Part shown: one piece after another, positions 51,890 to 60,256 of the stretch
Layout: each line of letters starts with the position of its first letter
Position numbering within the stretch: the stretch's first letter is position 1
Source of the DNA: Geothrix paludis
GTDB taxonomy: Bacteria > Acidobacteriota > Holophagae > Holophagales > Holophagaceae
Assembly (NCBI RefSeq): GCF_022808815.1
Contig: NZ_JAKZLC010000006.1
Coordinates: 1-64,000 of the forward strand
DNA length: 64,000 nucleotides
Reading direction: 5' to 3'
Translations under genes and position numbers: made by a program
The notes under the pieces: generated by a model
What the model saw: the letters and a program-made list of their open reading frames with translations, nothing else
Database searches by the model: none
Told to the model about the DNA's origin: nothing

Positions 51890-52462
51890 TCAGCCCGGAT
51901 CGGATTCCCCGGAAGGTGGCTCCGATCCGGCCATGGGCACCCGGGACGACCCCCGCATGTGGAACTTCAGCAGGAAGGCCTTCTTGTCCCGCTGGTACTC
52001 CGCGGGGTCGTAGTCCGGCATCGCGGCCAGGCACCACTCCGCGTATTGATGGATGGGCATGACGGGCTTGGCGGGGTTGCCGCTGGCCAGGACATCCGGG
52101 GGGATGTTCCGCGTCACGACGGATCCCGCGGCGATCACGGAGTTGGGGCCGATGGTCACGCCGGGGAGGATGATGGCCCGCTGGCCGATCACGCAGTTGT
52201 CCAGCACGTTGATCCGGCCGTACTTGATGACCTTCTTGTAGCGCTCCTGGTCGCGGAAGACGTGGGTGCCACCGTCATGCGTGAGAAAGCAGACTTCCGC
52301 GGCCATGGCCACATGGTGCCCGATGGTGATCAGGTAGGGCTCTGATCCGAAGTCCGGAAGCCCTCCCAGCTTGCAATCGTCCGGGAGGGTCAGACCGGCC
52401 CTCCGGAGCTGCCAGAGCCGGAGGCGATTGTAGATTTTCCGCGCGGAACTGACGATGAACAT
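51890..52462 (-). CDS. Hexapeptide acetyltransferase, WcaF/WbbJ-like
   Basis: A 190-aa left-handed beta-helix acyltransferase: LITIGHHVAMAAEVCFLTHDGGTHVF (with the catalytic His), INVLDNCVIGQRAIILPGVTIG, NSVIAAGSVVTRNIPPDVLASGNPAKPV, the common end of sugar O-acetyltransferases that modify exopolysaccharides. The start MFIVSSARKIYNRLRLW was chosen because upstream residues lie in a regulatory region and lack family features. Divergent from the ACP gene; together with the following genes it suggests surface glycan or lipid decoration. Confidence 0.86.
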   Translation of the reverse strand: MFIVSSARKIYNRLRLWQLRRAGLTLPDDCKLGGLPDFGSEPYLITIGHHVAMAAEVCFLTHDGGTHVFRDQERYKKVIKYGRINVLDNCVIGQRAIILPGVTIGPNSVIAAGSVVTRNIPPDVLASGNPAKPVMPIHQYAEWCLAAMPDYDPAEYQRDKKAFLLKFHMRGSSRVPMAGSEPPSGESDPG

Positions 52463-52528
52463 TGACCCCCCTGCGGGCGCCCCGGATCGCGGAGAAGGCA
52501 CGATCGGCGCGAGGCTTGCGGTTTGACG

Positions 52529-52551
52529 CCCCCTCCAAGATTTGGAGGGGG
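52529..52551. repeat. Perfect hairpin in the divergent region
   Basis: Arms CCCCCTCCAA and TTGGAGGGGG pair perfectly around a 3-nt loop, in the 253-bp gap between the acetyltransferase and ACP genes. It may end upstream transcription or act as an operator; the AT-rich stretch GATATATAC lies nearby. Confidence 0.5.
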
Positions 52552-52614
52552 AAGGGACTGGCACATTCACGGGTACGATATATACAGGAACCGTTTTTTC
52601 AATAGTCATATCCA

Positions 52615-52642
52615 TTGAATGGCTGTAAAACAAGCATACATT
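52615..52642 (+). promoter_or_regulatory. Possible promoter of the ACP gene cluster
   Basis: TTGAAT (52615-52620) and TACATT (52637-52642) are spaced by 16 bp, about 70 bp before the ACP start. Each box matches consensus at four of six positions. The surroundings are AT-rich. A GGAAGGAG site lies before the ATG. Confidence 0.35.
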
Positions 52643-52715
52643 CTGTGGATGCTGGTGCCAGGAATGAATTGCCTCAAGCATCCCAATCCATGACACCGAA
52701 GGAAGGAGAAAGACC

Positions 52716-52985
52716 ATGGTTGCGGACTCCAATACCGTTGCCCCCGAGCTCCGCGAGTTCATCTCGCGGAACTTCCTGTTCAGCGACCAGGGCTTCAAGT
52801 ACGGGGATGACGCCTCCTTCCTCCGGGAGGGCATCATCGATTCGCTGGGGGTCATGGAGCTGGTGACCTTCGTGGAGAAGCAGTACGGCATCGCGGTGGC
52901 CGACCACGAGCTCCTGCCCAGCAACTTCGATTCCGTGAGTCGGCTGAGCTCGTTCATCACCAGCAAGCTGGCGGGCCATTCATGA
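52716..52985 (+). CDS. Acyl carrier protein
   Basis: An 89-aa carrier protein: an acidic four-helix domain with the phosphopantetheine attachment site Ser43 in EGIIDSLGVMELVTF and the helix-3 region VADHELLPSNFDSV. It is not in a fatty-acid operon but next to an AMP-ligase and amidotransferase genes, so it is likely a dedicated carrier for one acyl or amino-acyl group, as in pathways that modify sugars or make small metabolites. Confidence 0.92.
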   Translation: MVADSNTVAPELREFISRNFLFSDQGFKYGDDASFLREGIIDSLGVMELVTFVEKQYGIAVADHELLPSNFDSVSRLSSFITSKLAGHS

Positions 52986-52995
52986 GGGGTTCCGG

Positions 52996-54498
52996 GTGCT
53001 TGTCCATGAATTCCTGACCCGCTCGGCCGCCCGCTTCCCGCAGAAGGTCGCCCTGGTGTGCGATGGCCGGCGGCTGACCTACGCGGAGCTGGACGACATG
53101 ACGGACCGGCTCGGGAATGCCCTTGTCCAGGGGGGCGTGGGTCGTGGCGACCGGGTCGCCCTCCACCTGCCCAACTCCGTGGAGGCCGTGGTCGGGATCT
53201 TCGCCGCGCTGAAGGCGGGCGGGACCTTCGTGTGCATCAACGCCTCCACCAAGGCGGAGAAGCTGGCCTACATCCTGAACGATTGCCGTGCCAAGGCGCT
53301 GCTGATGCAGGAGCGGACCGGAGGCTGGGACGTCCCCTCCCTCTCCCTCGGCATTCTCTGCGGCGCGCAGGAGACGCCTGCGGATCCGCGCCTGCGGCGC
53401 TTCGAGGAGATCCTGGCGGAAGCCCCGGCGACCCCTCTGCCGCTCCGCAACATCGACCTGGACCTGGCCTGCCTGGTCTACACCTCGGGCAGCACGGGCG
53501 AGCCCAAGGGCGTGATGTGCGATCACAGCAACGTGGATTTCGCCAGCACCGCCATCATGACCTACCTTGAGAACCGGGCGGAGGACGTCATCCTCAGCGC
53601 CCTGCCCCTGTCCTTCGACTACGGCCTGTACCAGCTCCTGATGGCGTTCAAGATGGGCGGGACGCTGGTGCTGGAGCGGTCCTTCATGTACCCGACCGTG
53701 ATCCTCCAGCAGATCCAGGAGGAGCGCCCCACGGGATTCCCCGGGGTTCCCACCATCTTCGCGATGCTGGTCCAGAAGGACCTCCGCGCCTACGACACCT
53801 CCAGCCTCCGCTACCTCACCAACACGGCGGCCTCGCTGCCGCCCAGCCGGATCCTCGAGCTGCAGGCCGCCTTTCCGGGCGTGGCGCTCTATTCGATGTA
53901 CGGCCTCACCGAGACCAAGCGCACCCTCTACCTGCCCCCCGACCAGCTCGCCATCCGGCCCGGCTCCGTCGGCATCCCCATTCCCGGCACCGAGGCCTGG
54001 ATCGAGGACGAATCCGGGCGGCGCCTGGGACCGGGCAAGACGGGCGAGCTGGTGGTGCGCGGCCGGCACGTGATGCGCGGCTACTGGGAGGCCCCGGAGG
54101 CGACGGCCCACCGGTTCCGCCCGGGCCCCATCCCGGGCGAGCGGCTCTGCTACTCCGGGGACCTGTTCCGCCAGGATGCCGAAGGGTACTTCTACTTCCT
54201 CAGCCGGAAGGACGACATCATCAAGAGCCGCGGGGAGAAGGTCGCGCCCAAGGAAGTGGAGAACGTCCTCCACATGCTCCCCGGCGTCACGGCCGTGGTG
54301 GTGGGCGTTCCCGACCCCACGGCCGGAGAGGTCGTGAAGGCCTTCGTCGTGGCCAACGGGACGCCGCTGACGGAAGCCCAGGTGATCGCCCATTGCCGGG
54401 CGCACCTGGAAGATTTCATGGTTCCGAAATACGTCGAATTCAGGACCGATCTGCCCATGACCTCCTCCGGGAAGATCAGCCGGCTCGGACTGCGATAG
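52996..54498 (+). CDS. AMP-dependent acyl/amino-acid ligase (ANL superfamily)
   Basis: A 500-aa adenylating enzyme, starting at GTG. Core motifs: LACLVYTSGSTGEPKGVMCDH (A3), YSMYGLTETKRTLYLP (A5), GELVVRGRHVMRGYW (A6), LCYSGDLFRQDAEGYFYFLSRKDDIIKSRGEKVAPKE in pieces (A7-A8) and TSSGKISR (A10 Lys). Likely activates a carboxylic acid and loads it on the neighbouring carrier protein. It resembles the acyl-CoA ligases associated with exopolysaccharide/exosortase loci. The substrate is unknown. It starts 10 bp after the ACP stop. Confidence 0.9.
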   Translation: MLVHEFLTRSAARFPQKVALVCDGRRLTYAELDDMTDRLGNALVQGGVGRGDRVALHLPNSVEAVVGIFAALKAGGTFVCINASTKAEKLAYILNDCRAKALLMQERTGGWDVPSLSLGILCGAQETPADPRLRRFEEILAEAPATPLPLRNIDLDLACLVYTSGSTGEPKGVMCDHSNVDFASTAIMTYLENRAEDVILSALPLSFDYGLYQLLMAFKMGGTLVLERSFMYPTVILQQIQEERPTGFPGVPTIFAMLVQKDLRAYDTSSLRYLTNTAASLPPSRILELQAAFPGVALYSMYGLTETKRTLYLPPDQLAIRPGSVGIPIPGTEAWIEDESGRRLGPGKTGELVVRGRHVMRGYWEAPEATAHRFRPGPIPGERLCYSGDLFRQDAEGYFYFLSRKDDIIKSRGEKVAPKEVENVLHMLPGVTAVVVGVPDPTAGEVVKAFVVANGTPLTEAQVIAHCRAHLEDFMVPKYVEFRTDLPMTSSGKISRLGLR

Positions 54499-54506
54499 GG
54501 GCGCCA

Positions 54507-56495
54507 ATGTGCGGCATCGTGGGCATCTGCGCGCTCAACGGGGGACCCCCGGCCGAGACTTCGACCCTGCGCCGCATGCTGGGCATGATCCGCCACCGGG
54601 GCCCGGATCAGTTCGGGATCTACGTGGATGACCACGCGGCCATGGGCAACGCGCGGCTCAGCATCATCGACCTGAGCACCGGCCAGCAGCCCATCTCCAA
54701 CGAGGACGGCACCCTCTGGATCGTATTCAACGGGGAGATCTTCAACCACCCGGAGCTACGCCAGGAGCTGGAGCGGCGGGGACACCGGTTCGCCACGGCC
54801 TGCGACACGGAAACGGTCCTTCACGCCTACGAGGAGTACGGCCCGGGCTGCCTGGCGAAGTTCAACGGCCAGTTCGCCATCGCCATCTGGGACACGCGGA
54901 ACCGCGCCCTGTTCCTGGCCCGGGACCGGCTGGGCGTGCGTCCCCTGTTCTACACCTTCGCCGACGGCCGCCTGGTGTTCGGCTCCGAGATCAAGGCGAT
55001 CCTGGCCGCCCCCGGCGTGGCGGCCGCCGTGGATCCCCTGGCGCTGGACCAGATCTTCACGTTCTGGAGCCCTCTCTCGCCGCGCTCCTTCTTCCAGGGG
55101 ATCGAGGAGGTCCCGCCGGGCCACTTCCTGCGGCTGCGGGAAGGCCGCGTCGCCCTGGAGCCCTACTGGCAGCTGACCTTCCCGGAAGGACGCCCGGAAC
55201 CCATGCATTCCCGGGACGAGTACGCCGCCGAACTGCGGGAGCTCCTCATCGATGCCACGCGCATCCGGCTGCGGGCGGACGTGCCCGTGGGCGCCTACCT
55301 GAGCGGAGGACTGGATTCCTCCACCATCACCGCGATCATCCGCCACCACACGGCGAGTCCGCTGGAGACCTTCTCGATCTCGTTCTCGGACGCGGGCTAT
55401 GACGAAAGCGGGTTCCAGACCCGGATGGCCCGGCACCTGGGCACCGATCACCACGTGGTCCACGCCTCCGACGCCGACATCGGGAAGGTGTTCCCGGAGG
55501 TGGTCTGGCACGCCGAGACCCCGCTTCTCAGGACCTCTCCAGCGCCGATGTTCCTCCTGTCCGGGCTGGTCCGGGAGAAGGGGTTCAAGGTGGTCCTCAC
55601 GGGCGAGGGGGCCGATGAATTCCTGGCGGGCTACGACCTGTTCAAGGAAGCCAAGATCCGCCGGTTCTGGGCAGCCCAGCCCGACTCCAAGCTCCGTCCG
55701 GCCCTGTTCAGCCGGATCTACCCCTGGATCTCGGGGCTGACCCAGGGCGGGTCGGCCTATGCCACGGCCTTCTTCGGGTTGGGCTTGGAGGAGACCGCCT
55801 CCTCCAGCTATTCCCACAGCCTCCGCTGGCGCACCACCAGCCGGGTCAAGCGCTTCTTCAGCGACGACATGGCGGATCGGATCCGCGCCGCCGGCTCCGG
55901 AAATCACCTCGATCCCGCCTTCCCCGAGGGCTTCGACGGCTGGGACCCCCTGCACCGGGCCCAGTACCTGGAGATCTCGATCTTCCTGTCCCAGTACCTG
56001 CTGTCGTCCCAGAGCGACCGGGTGGCCATGGGCCACTCGGTGGAGGGGCGGTTCCCCTTCCTGGACCATCGCGTGGTCGATTTCTGCAGCCGGCTTCCCC
56101 CGGATCTGAAGCTCCATGGCCTCAAGGAGAAGTACCTGCTGAAGGAGATCAGCCGCGAGTGGCTTCCCGCGGAGATCACCGATCGGCCCAAGCAGCCCTA
56201 CCGTGCGCCGATCCATCGCGCCTTCTTCAACGACTCGCCTCCGGACTACCTCGAGGAGCTGCTCTCGCCCTCCGCCATCCGCGCCTCGGGCTTCTTCAAT
56301 CCCGTGGCCGTGGACCATCTGATCGCCAAGGCCCGGCGGGGCCAGGGCCTGGGCGAGACCGACGACATGGCCCTGGCCGGCATCATCTCCACCCAGCTTG
56401 TGGACGCGCAGTTCCTGTCCGGATTCGTACCTTCCCCTCCCCTGGACGATGGCGACGACGTGAAGGTCGTGATCGGCCGAGGCGTCTGCCCCTGA
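54507..56495 (+). CDS. asnB: Glutamine-dependent asparagine synthase-type amidotransferase
   Basis: A 662-aa AsnB-family enzyme. It starts MCGIVGICALNGG with the catalytic Cys2, has RHRGPDQFGIYVD, LSIIDLSTGQQP and FNGEIFNHPELRQELE in the class II glutaminase domain, then the synthetase domain with YLSGGLDSSTITAI (PP-motif) and VVLTGEGADEFLAGYD. It adenylates a carboxylate and amidates it with glutamine-derived ammonia. In surface-glycan and exosortase-linked clusters, AsnB paralogues amidate sugar acids or carrier-bound acids rather than make asparagine; that is an inference here. It starts 9 bp after the ligase. Confidence 0.9.
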   Translation: MCGIVGICALNGGPPAETSTLRRMLGMIRHRGPDQFGIYVDDHAAMGNARLSIIDLSTGQQPISNEDGTLWIVFNGEIFNHPELRQELERRGHRFATACDTETVLHAYEEYGPGCLAKFNGQFAIAIWDTRNRALFLARDRLGVRPLFYTFADGRLVFGSEIKAILAAPGVAAAVDPLALDQIFTFWSPLSPRSFFQGIEEVPPGHFLRLREGRVALEPYWQLTFPEGRPEPMHSRDEYAAELRELLIDATRIRLRADVPVGAYLSGGLDSSTITAIIRHHTASPLETFSISFSDAGYDESGFQTRMARHLGTDHHVVHASDADIGKVFPEVVWHAETPLLRTSPAPMFLLSGLVREKGFKVVLTGEGADEFLAGYDLFKEAKIRRFWAAQPDSKLRPALFSRIYPWISGLTQGGSAYATAFFGLGLEETASSSYSHSLRWRTTSRVKRFFSDDMADRIRAAGSGNHLDPAFPEGFDGWDPLHRAQYLEISIFLSQYLLSSQSDRVAMGHSVEGRFPFLDHRVVDFCSRLPPDLKLHGLKEKYLLKEISREWLPAEITDRPKQPYRAPIHRAFFNDSPPDYLEELLSPSAIRASGFFNPVAVDHLIAKARRGQGLGETDDMALAGIISTQLVDAQFLSGFVPSPPLDDGDDVKVVIGRGVCP

Positions 56496-56504
56496 GGAAT
56501 GCCC

Positions 56505-57503
56505 ATGCCCATGAACCCGCGAGTCCTGGATATCGATGCCGCTGCCGAGACGGATCGGATCGTGCAATGGCTGAGGGAGAACATGCGGGGCCTCCACCGC
56601 ATGGGCGCCGTGCTCGGCATCAGCGGGGGGATCGATTCCTCCGTCTGCCTGGCGCTCTGCGTCAAGGCGTTCGGGCCCGAGCGGGTGGTGCCTCTCCTGC
56701 TGCCCGAGAAGGACTCAGATCCCGCCTCCGAGGATCTGGCGCGGATGCTGGCGGCGCACTATGGCGTCACGCCCGTGCTGGAGGTCATTACGCCGGCCCT
56801 GGACGGCTATGCCTGCTACCAGCGGCGGGATGAGGCCATCGCGCGGGTCTTCCCCGAGTACGACGCCAGCGCCGGCTACAAGGCGAAGATCGTCCTGCCC
56901 CCCGGGCTTCTGGACCAGGGCACGCTGAACGTCTTCTCCCTGACGATCATCACCCCCGGGGGCGAGGAGAAGAGCGCACGGCTGCGCCCCGCGGAGCTGG
57001 CCCAGATCGTGGCCGCGTCCAATTTCAAGCAGCGCACCCGCACCGCGATGCTCTACTACCATGCCGAGCTCAGGAACTACGCGGTCATCGGGACGCCCAA
57101 CAAGAACGAGCACGATCAGGGATTCTTCGTGAAATACGGCGATGGCGGCGTGGACCTGATGCCCATCGTCCACCTCTACAAGACGCAGGTGTACCAGCTC
57201 GCCCGCCACCTGGATGTCCCCGAGGTCATCCAAAAACGCACGCCGACCTCGGATACATACAGCGCCCCCTCGACCCAGGAGGAGTTCTTCTTCCGCATCC
57301 CGTTCAGGATCATGGACCTGCTCTGGTACGCCCTGGAGAACCAGGTCTCCGTGGAGGAGACGGCCGCGGCCCTGGACATGACGTCCGACCAGGTGCGGCG
57401 CGCCTTCGACGACTTCACCCAGAAGAAGCGGTCGACGTACTACCTGCGGACCCCTCCCCTGGACATGACCTCCCTCGGGACGCCGGCCTTCGCGGGTGGC
57501 TGA
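56505..57503 (+). CDS. NAD+ synthase-like amidotransferase (ammonia-dependent type)
   Basis: A 332-aa N-type ATP-pyrophosphatase. It has LGISGGIDSSVCLAL, VVPLLLPEKDSD, SNFKQRTRTAMLYYHAE, VIGTPNKNEHDQGFFVKYGDGGVDLMPI and LYKTQVYQLARHLDVPE, all NadE-like. It is about 60 residues longer than the usual enzyme; an added segment (YDASAGYKAKIVLPPGLLDQ) follows the first helix pair. Of three in-frame ATGs, this one has GAGGA at a good distance. Its place in an ACP/ligase/AsnB cluster suggests either housekeeping NAD synthesis or a specialised amidation. Confidence 0.83.
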   Translation: MPMNPRVLDIDAAAETDRIVQWLRENMRGLHRMGAVLGISGGIDSSVCLALCVKAFGPERVVPLLLPEKDSDPASEDLARMLAAHYGVTPVLEVITPALDGYACYQRRDEAIARVFPEYDASAGYKAKIVLPPGLLDQGTLNVFSLTIITPGGEEKSARLRPAELAQIVAASNFKQRTRTAMLYYHAELRNYAVIGTPNKNEHDQGFFVKYGDGGVDLMPIVHLYKTQVYQLARHLDVPEVIQKRTPTSDTYSAPSTQEEFFFRIPFRIMDLLWYALENQVSVEETAAALDMTSDQVRRAFDDFTQKKRSTYYLRTPPLDMTSLGTPAFAGG

Positions 57504-57532
57504 TTCCGCTCCCGCCTCCTTGGAGGGCTCCC

Positions 57533-58462
57533 ATGACCTCGATGCCCGGACTCCCGCCCCCGAAGCCTGCCCTGGCGTGGACCAGGAGGGGCTTCCTTAC
57601 CGTCGCGGCGCTCCTCCTCCTGGCCTGTTCTCCCGGGGCGGGAACCTCCGGAGCCGCCCAATCCAAGGAGCGCGCCGTGCCGCACGAACCCGCCTCAAGA
57701 ATCCTCTTCCTGCACCACAGCACCGGCGAGGCCATCTGGGAGGCTGGCCTGCCCCAGTTCTTCCAGACCTGGAACGCGAACCACGGCACCCGCTACGCCA
57801 TCACCGAGATGACGTATCCGATGGCCAACGGCGGGCATACCTGGCTGGACCGGATGCTCCCCACGCGGGTGTTCCGGCGCCTGGTGCACGACCGCTACCC
57901 CTGGGAGAACAACCCCTATGACTACTGGAACCTGTGGGTGGCCCATGCCGGGACCGCGAGAGACCGGCAGGAGCCCAACCTGGATGACCTCGCCGCCTCC
58001 CACGACGTCATCGTCTTCAAGCACTGCTTCCCCATCAGCCGGGTCCTGCCCGAGGACGGGGTTCCCAGCGTGGCCTCCCCGAAGAAGACTCTCGCCAATT
58101 ACCGCCTGCAGTACGAGGCTCTCAAGACCCGCATGCACCAGTTCCCTCGCACCACCTTCATCGTGTGGACCGGTCCGGCGCTGACGGAGGCCTCCACCAC
58201 CCCCGAAGAAGCGGAGCGGGCCCGACAGTTCGCCACCTGGGTGAAGGAGACCTGGGACGAGAAGGGCGACAACATCTTCGTGTGGGACTTCCGCGAGCTG
58301 GAGACGGGGGGAGGGCTGTACCTGAAGCCGGCCCACGCCGACGGGCCCACCAATGCCCATCCCTCCCGGGCCTTCGCGACGAAGGCCGCTCCGCTCCTGG
58401 GGCGGCGCATCGTGGATGTCCTCGAGGGGCGGGGAGACCAGTCCAGCCTGACCGGAGGCTGA
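57533..58462 (+). CDS. SGNH/GDSL-like exported lipoprotein
   Basis: A 309-aa protein with a TRRGFLTVAALLLLACS signal: twin arginines, a hydrophobic core and a lipobox Cys, so probably exported by Tat or Sec and lipid-anchored. The mature part begins ASRILFLHHSTGEAIWE, an SGNH-like block I in which a HHST sequence holds the candidate nucleophile, and ends with NAHPSRAFATKAAP, which looks like the Asp/His block V. The family match is weak. If active it could deacylate a surface glycan. GGAGG precedes the ATG. Confidence 0.6.
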   Translation: MTSMPGLPPPKPALAWTRRGFLTVAALLLLACSPGAGTSGAAQSKERAVPHEPASRILFLHHSTGEAIWEAGLPQFFQTWNANHGTRYAITEMTYPMANGGHTWLDRMLPTRVFRRLVHDRYPWENNPYDYWNLWVAHAGTARDRQEPNLDDLAASHDVIVFKHCFPISRVLPEDGVPSVASPKKTLANYRLQYEALKTRMHQFPRTTFIVWTGPALTEASTTPEEAERARQFATWVKETWDEKGDNIFVWDFRELETGGGLYLKPAHADGPTNAHPSRAFATKAAPLLGRRIVDVLEGRGDQSSLTGG

Positions 58463-58514
58463 GGTCCGCCACCCGCGACGACAGAAAGCATCTGGCATGG
58501 CCAGGGAGGAACCG

Positions 58515-59249
58515 ATGAAAGACGACAAGACAAGCGAAAGCGCCAGCTCCGCGAACCCCGCAGGGGACCAGACCCCCGCCGCCCTGCTTGCGGCCGGCCA
58601 TCACCGCTTTCTGGGGGTCGACCTGCTGGTGGGGGAGGATGTCCTGGTCCCCCGGGAGGAGACGGAGATCCTGGGACGGGAAGTCCTGGCCCTCCTCCGC
58701 GCTCAGTCGGTCGAGGCACCGGAGCGGGAGCTGCGGATGATCGACATGGGCTGCGGGGCGGGGAATCTGGCGTGCGTTGCGGCGCTGGGGGTGCCCTCCG
58801 TGAGGGCGTGGGCCGCGGACATCTCGGATGCCTGTGTCCGCCTGACTCGGGCGAACGTGGCCCGCCTTGGCCTGGAAGACCGGGTCGTGGTCACCCAGGG
58901 GGATCTCTTCGCGGCCCTCGCGGGCGAAGGCCTGGAAGGCACCATGGACCTGGTGGTGATGAACCCGCCCTACATTCCTTCCCATGTGCTGGAGGCCACC
59001 CTGGCCGGCCTGCTTGAGCATGAACCGAGGGCGGCCTTCGACGGCGGCCCGTACGGGATCACGATCTTCACGCGGCTCCTGCAGGAGGCGCCGGCCTTCC
59101 TGAAACCAGGGGGGCACCTCCTGTTCGAGTTCGGGTTGGGACAGGCCAAGATGGTGCAGGCGCTGGCGGAGCGGAACCGGCGCCACTCCACCATCCGGTT
59201 CGTCTCGGATGCCCAGGGCCATCCGCGGGTGGCCGTCCTCGGGCTGTAG
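58515..59249 (+). CDS. HemK/PrmC-like N5-glutamine or carbon methyltransferase
   Basis: A 244-aa class I SAM methyltransferase: VLVPREETEILGREVL (PrmC-like PR-T-E motif), MIDMGCGAGNLACVA, the NPPY motif in LVVMNPPYIPSHVLEA and GGHLLFEFGLGQAKMV. The C-terminal half follows PrmC, but the N-terminal domain that recognises release factors is short, so a specialised substrate is likely. GGAGG lies upstream of this ATG, which favours it over the ATG 18 bp earlier. Last gene of the cluster; convergent with the dehydrogenase E1. Confidence 0.82.
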   Translation: MKDDKTSESASSANPAGDQTPAALLAAGHHRFLGVDLLVGEDVLVPREETEILGREVLALLRAQSVEAPERELRMIDMGCGAGNLACVAALGVPSVRAWAADISDACVRLTRANVARLGLEDRVVVTQGDLFAALAGEGLEGTMDLVVMNPPYIPSHVLEATLAGLLEHEPRAAFDGGPYGITIFTRLLQEAPAFLKPGGHLLFEFGLGQAKMVQALAERNRRHSTIRFVSDAQGHPRVAVLGL

Positions 59250-59252
59250 CCC

Positions 59253-60245
59253 TCACCAGATGGGCGCCGCCTCCAAGGTTCGCACCACCAGCTGCCGGGC
59301 CGCCGCGGCGATGGCGTCGGCTTGGGGCGCGAAGGCCTGCTCCAGGGGGTAGCTGGAGGGGGCCGGGGCGTCGGGGCCCGTGAGGCGGACAATGGGAGCC
59401 TTGAGGGCCTCGAAGGCCTGCTCGGCGATCAGGGCCGCCACCTCGGCGCCCACGCCGCAGAGGCGGCTGGCCTCGTGGACGAGGACGGCACGGCCCGTCT
59501 TCCGCACCGAGGCGAGGATGGTGGCCTCGTCCAGGGGCTTGAGGGTGCGCAGGTCCACCACCTCGGCGGAGACACCCTCGGCCGCCAGTGCCTCGGCGGC
59601 GGCCAGGCAGGTGTGGACGGTCTTGGCGTAGGAGATGAGGGTGACGTCCGAGCCTTCGCGGCGGATGGCGGCCTTCCCGAGGGGGACGACCTCGTCGGCC
59701 TCCGGCACCTCGCCGGGCGCGAAGGCCAGGCCGATGTCCATGAAGAAGAGCACGGGGTTCTCGTCGCGGATGGCGGCCTTTATCAGGCCCTTGGCGTCCG
59801 CAGGCGTGGCGGGCATCACCACCTTGAGGCCCGGGGCGTGGACGAACCAGGCCTCCAGGTTGTGGTTGTGCTGAGCGCCCACGCCCCAGCCGCCGCCGGT
59901 CATGGCCAGCGCGACCATGGGGAAGGAGAACTGGCCGCCGGACATGTAGCGCAGCTTACCGGCGCTGTTCACCAGCTCGTCCATGGCGAAGCAGAGGAAG
60001 GGCGCGAAGAGCAGGTCCACCACCGGGCGCAGGCCCGTGGCGGCGGCCCCGGCGGCGGTGCCGGCGATGATGCCCTCGGCCAGGGGTGTGTTGCGCACAC
60101 GCTGGGGCCCGAAAGCCTTGAGCAGGCCCTTGCGCTTGGTGGCGGTGCCCTCGCCGAACATGAGCACGCGGGAGTCGCGGGCCATCTCCTCATGGAGGGC
60201 GGCTTCGACGGCATCGTGGAAGGTCATTTGATTCATCTGGGTCAT
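59253..60245 (-). CDS. 2-oxoacid/acetoin dehydrogenase E1 component, beta subunit
   Basis: A 330-aa transketolase-like pyrimidine-binding subunit: VLMFGEGTATKRKGLLKAF, NTPLAEGIIAGTAAGAAATGLRPVV in pieces, MVALAMTGGGWGVGAQHN, KVVMPATPADAKGLIKAAI and the C-terminal transketolase domain with EVVDLRTLKPLDE. With the alpha subunit it forms the thiamine-diphosphate E1 of acetoin or branched-chain/pyruvate dehydrogenase. The start has GAGGAG upstream and lies 11 bp after the alpha stop. No E2 or E3 gene is adjacent. Confidence 0.93.
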   Translation of the reverse strand: MTQMNQMTFHDAVEAALHEEMARDSRVLMFGEGTATKRKGLLKAFGPQRVRNTPLAEGIIAGTAAGAAATGLRPVVDLLFAPFLCFAMDELVNSAGKLRYMSGGQFSFPMVALAMTGGGWGVGAQHNHNLEAWFVHAPGLKVVMPATPADAKGLIKAAIRDENPVLFFMDIGLAFAPGEVPEADEVVPLGKAAIRREGSDVTLISYAKTVHTCLAAAEALAAEGVSAEVVDLRTLKPLDEATILASVRKTGRAVLVHEASRLCGVGAEVAALIAEQAFEALKAPIVRLTGPDAPAPSSYPLEQAFAPQADAIAAAARQLVVRTLEAAPIW

Positions 60246-60256
60246 GGTTCGGCTCC

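Noticed and set aside
51605..52013. Small proteins encoded in the tract after tRNA-Pro
   Set aside because: The frames are translations of tRNA-like repeats (RRDSN, ARFEL types), a common annotation artefact.
52561..52715. Sigma-54 promoter before the ACP gene
   Set aside because: GG and GC elements exist but their spacing is off by one or more bases from the -24/-12 consensus.
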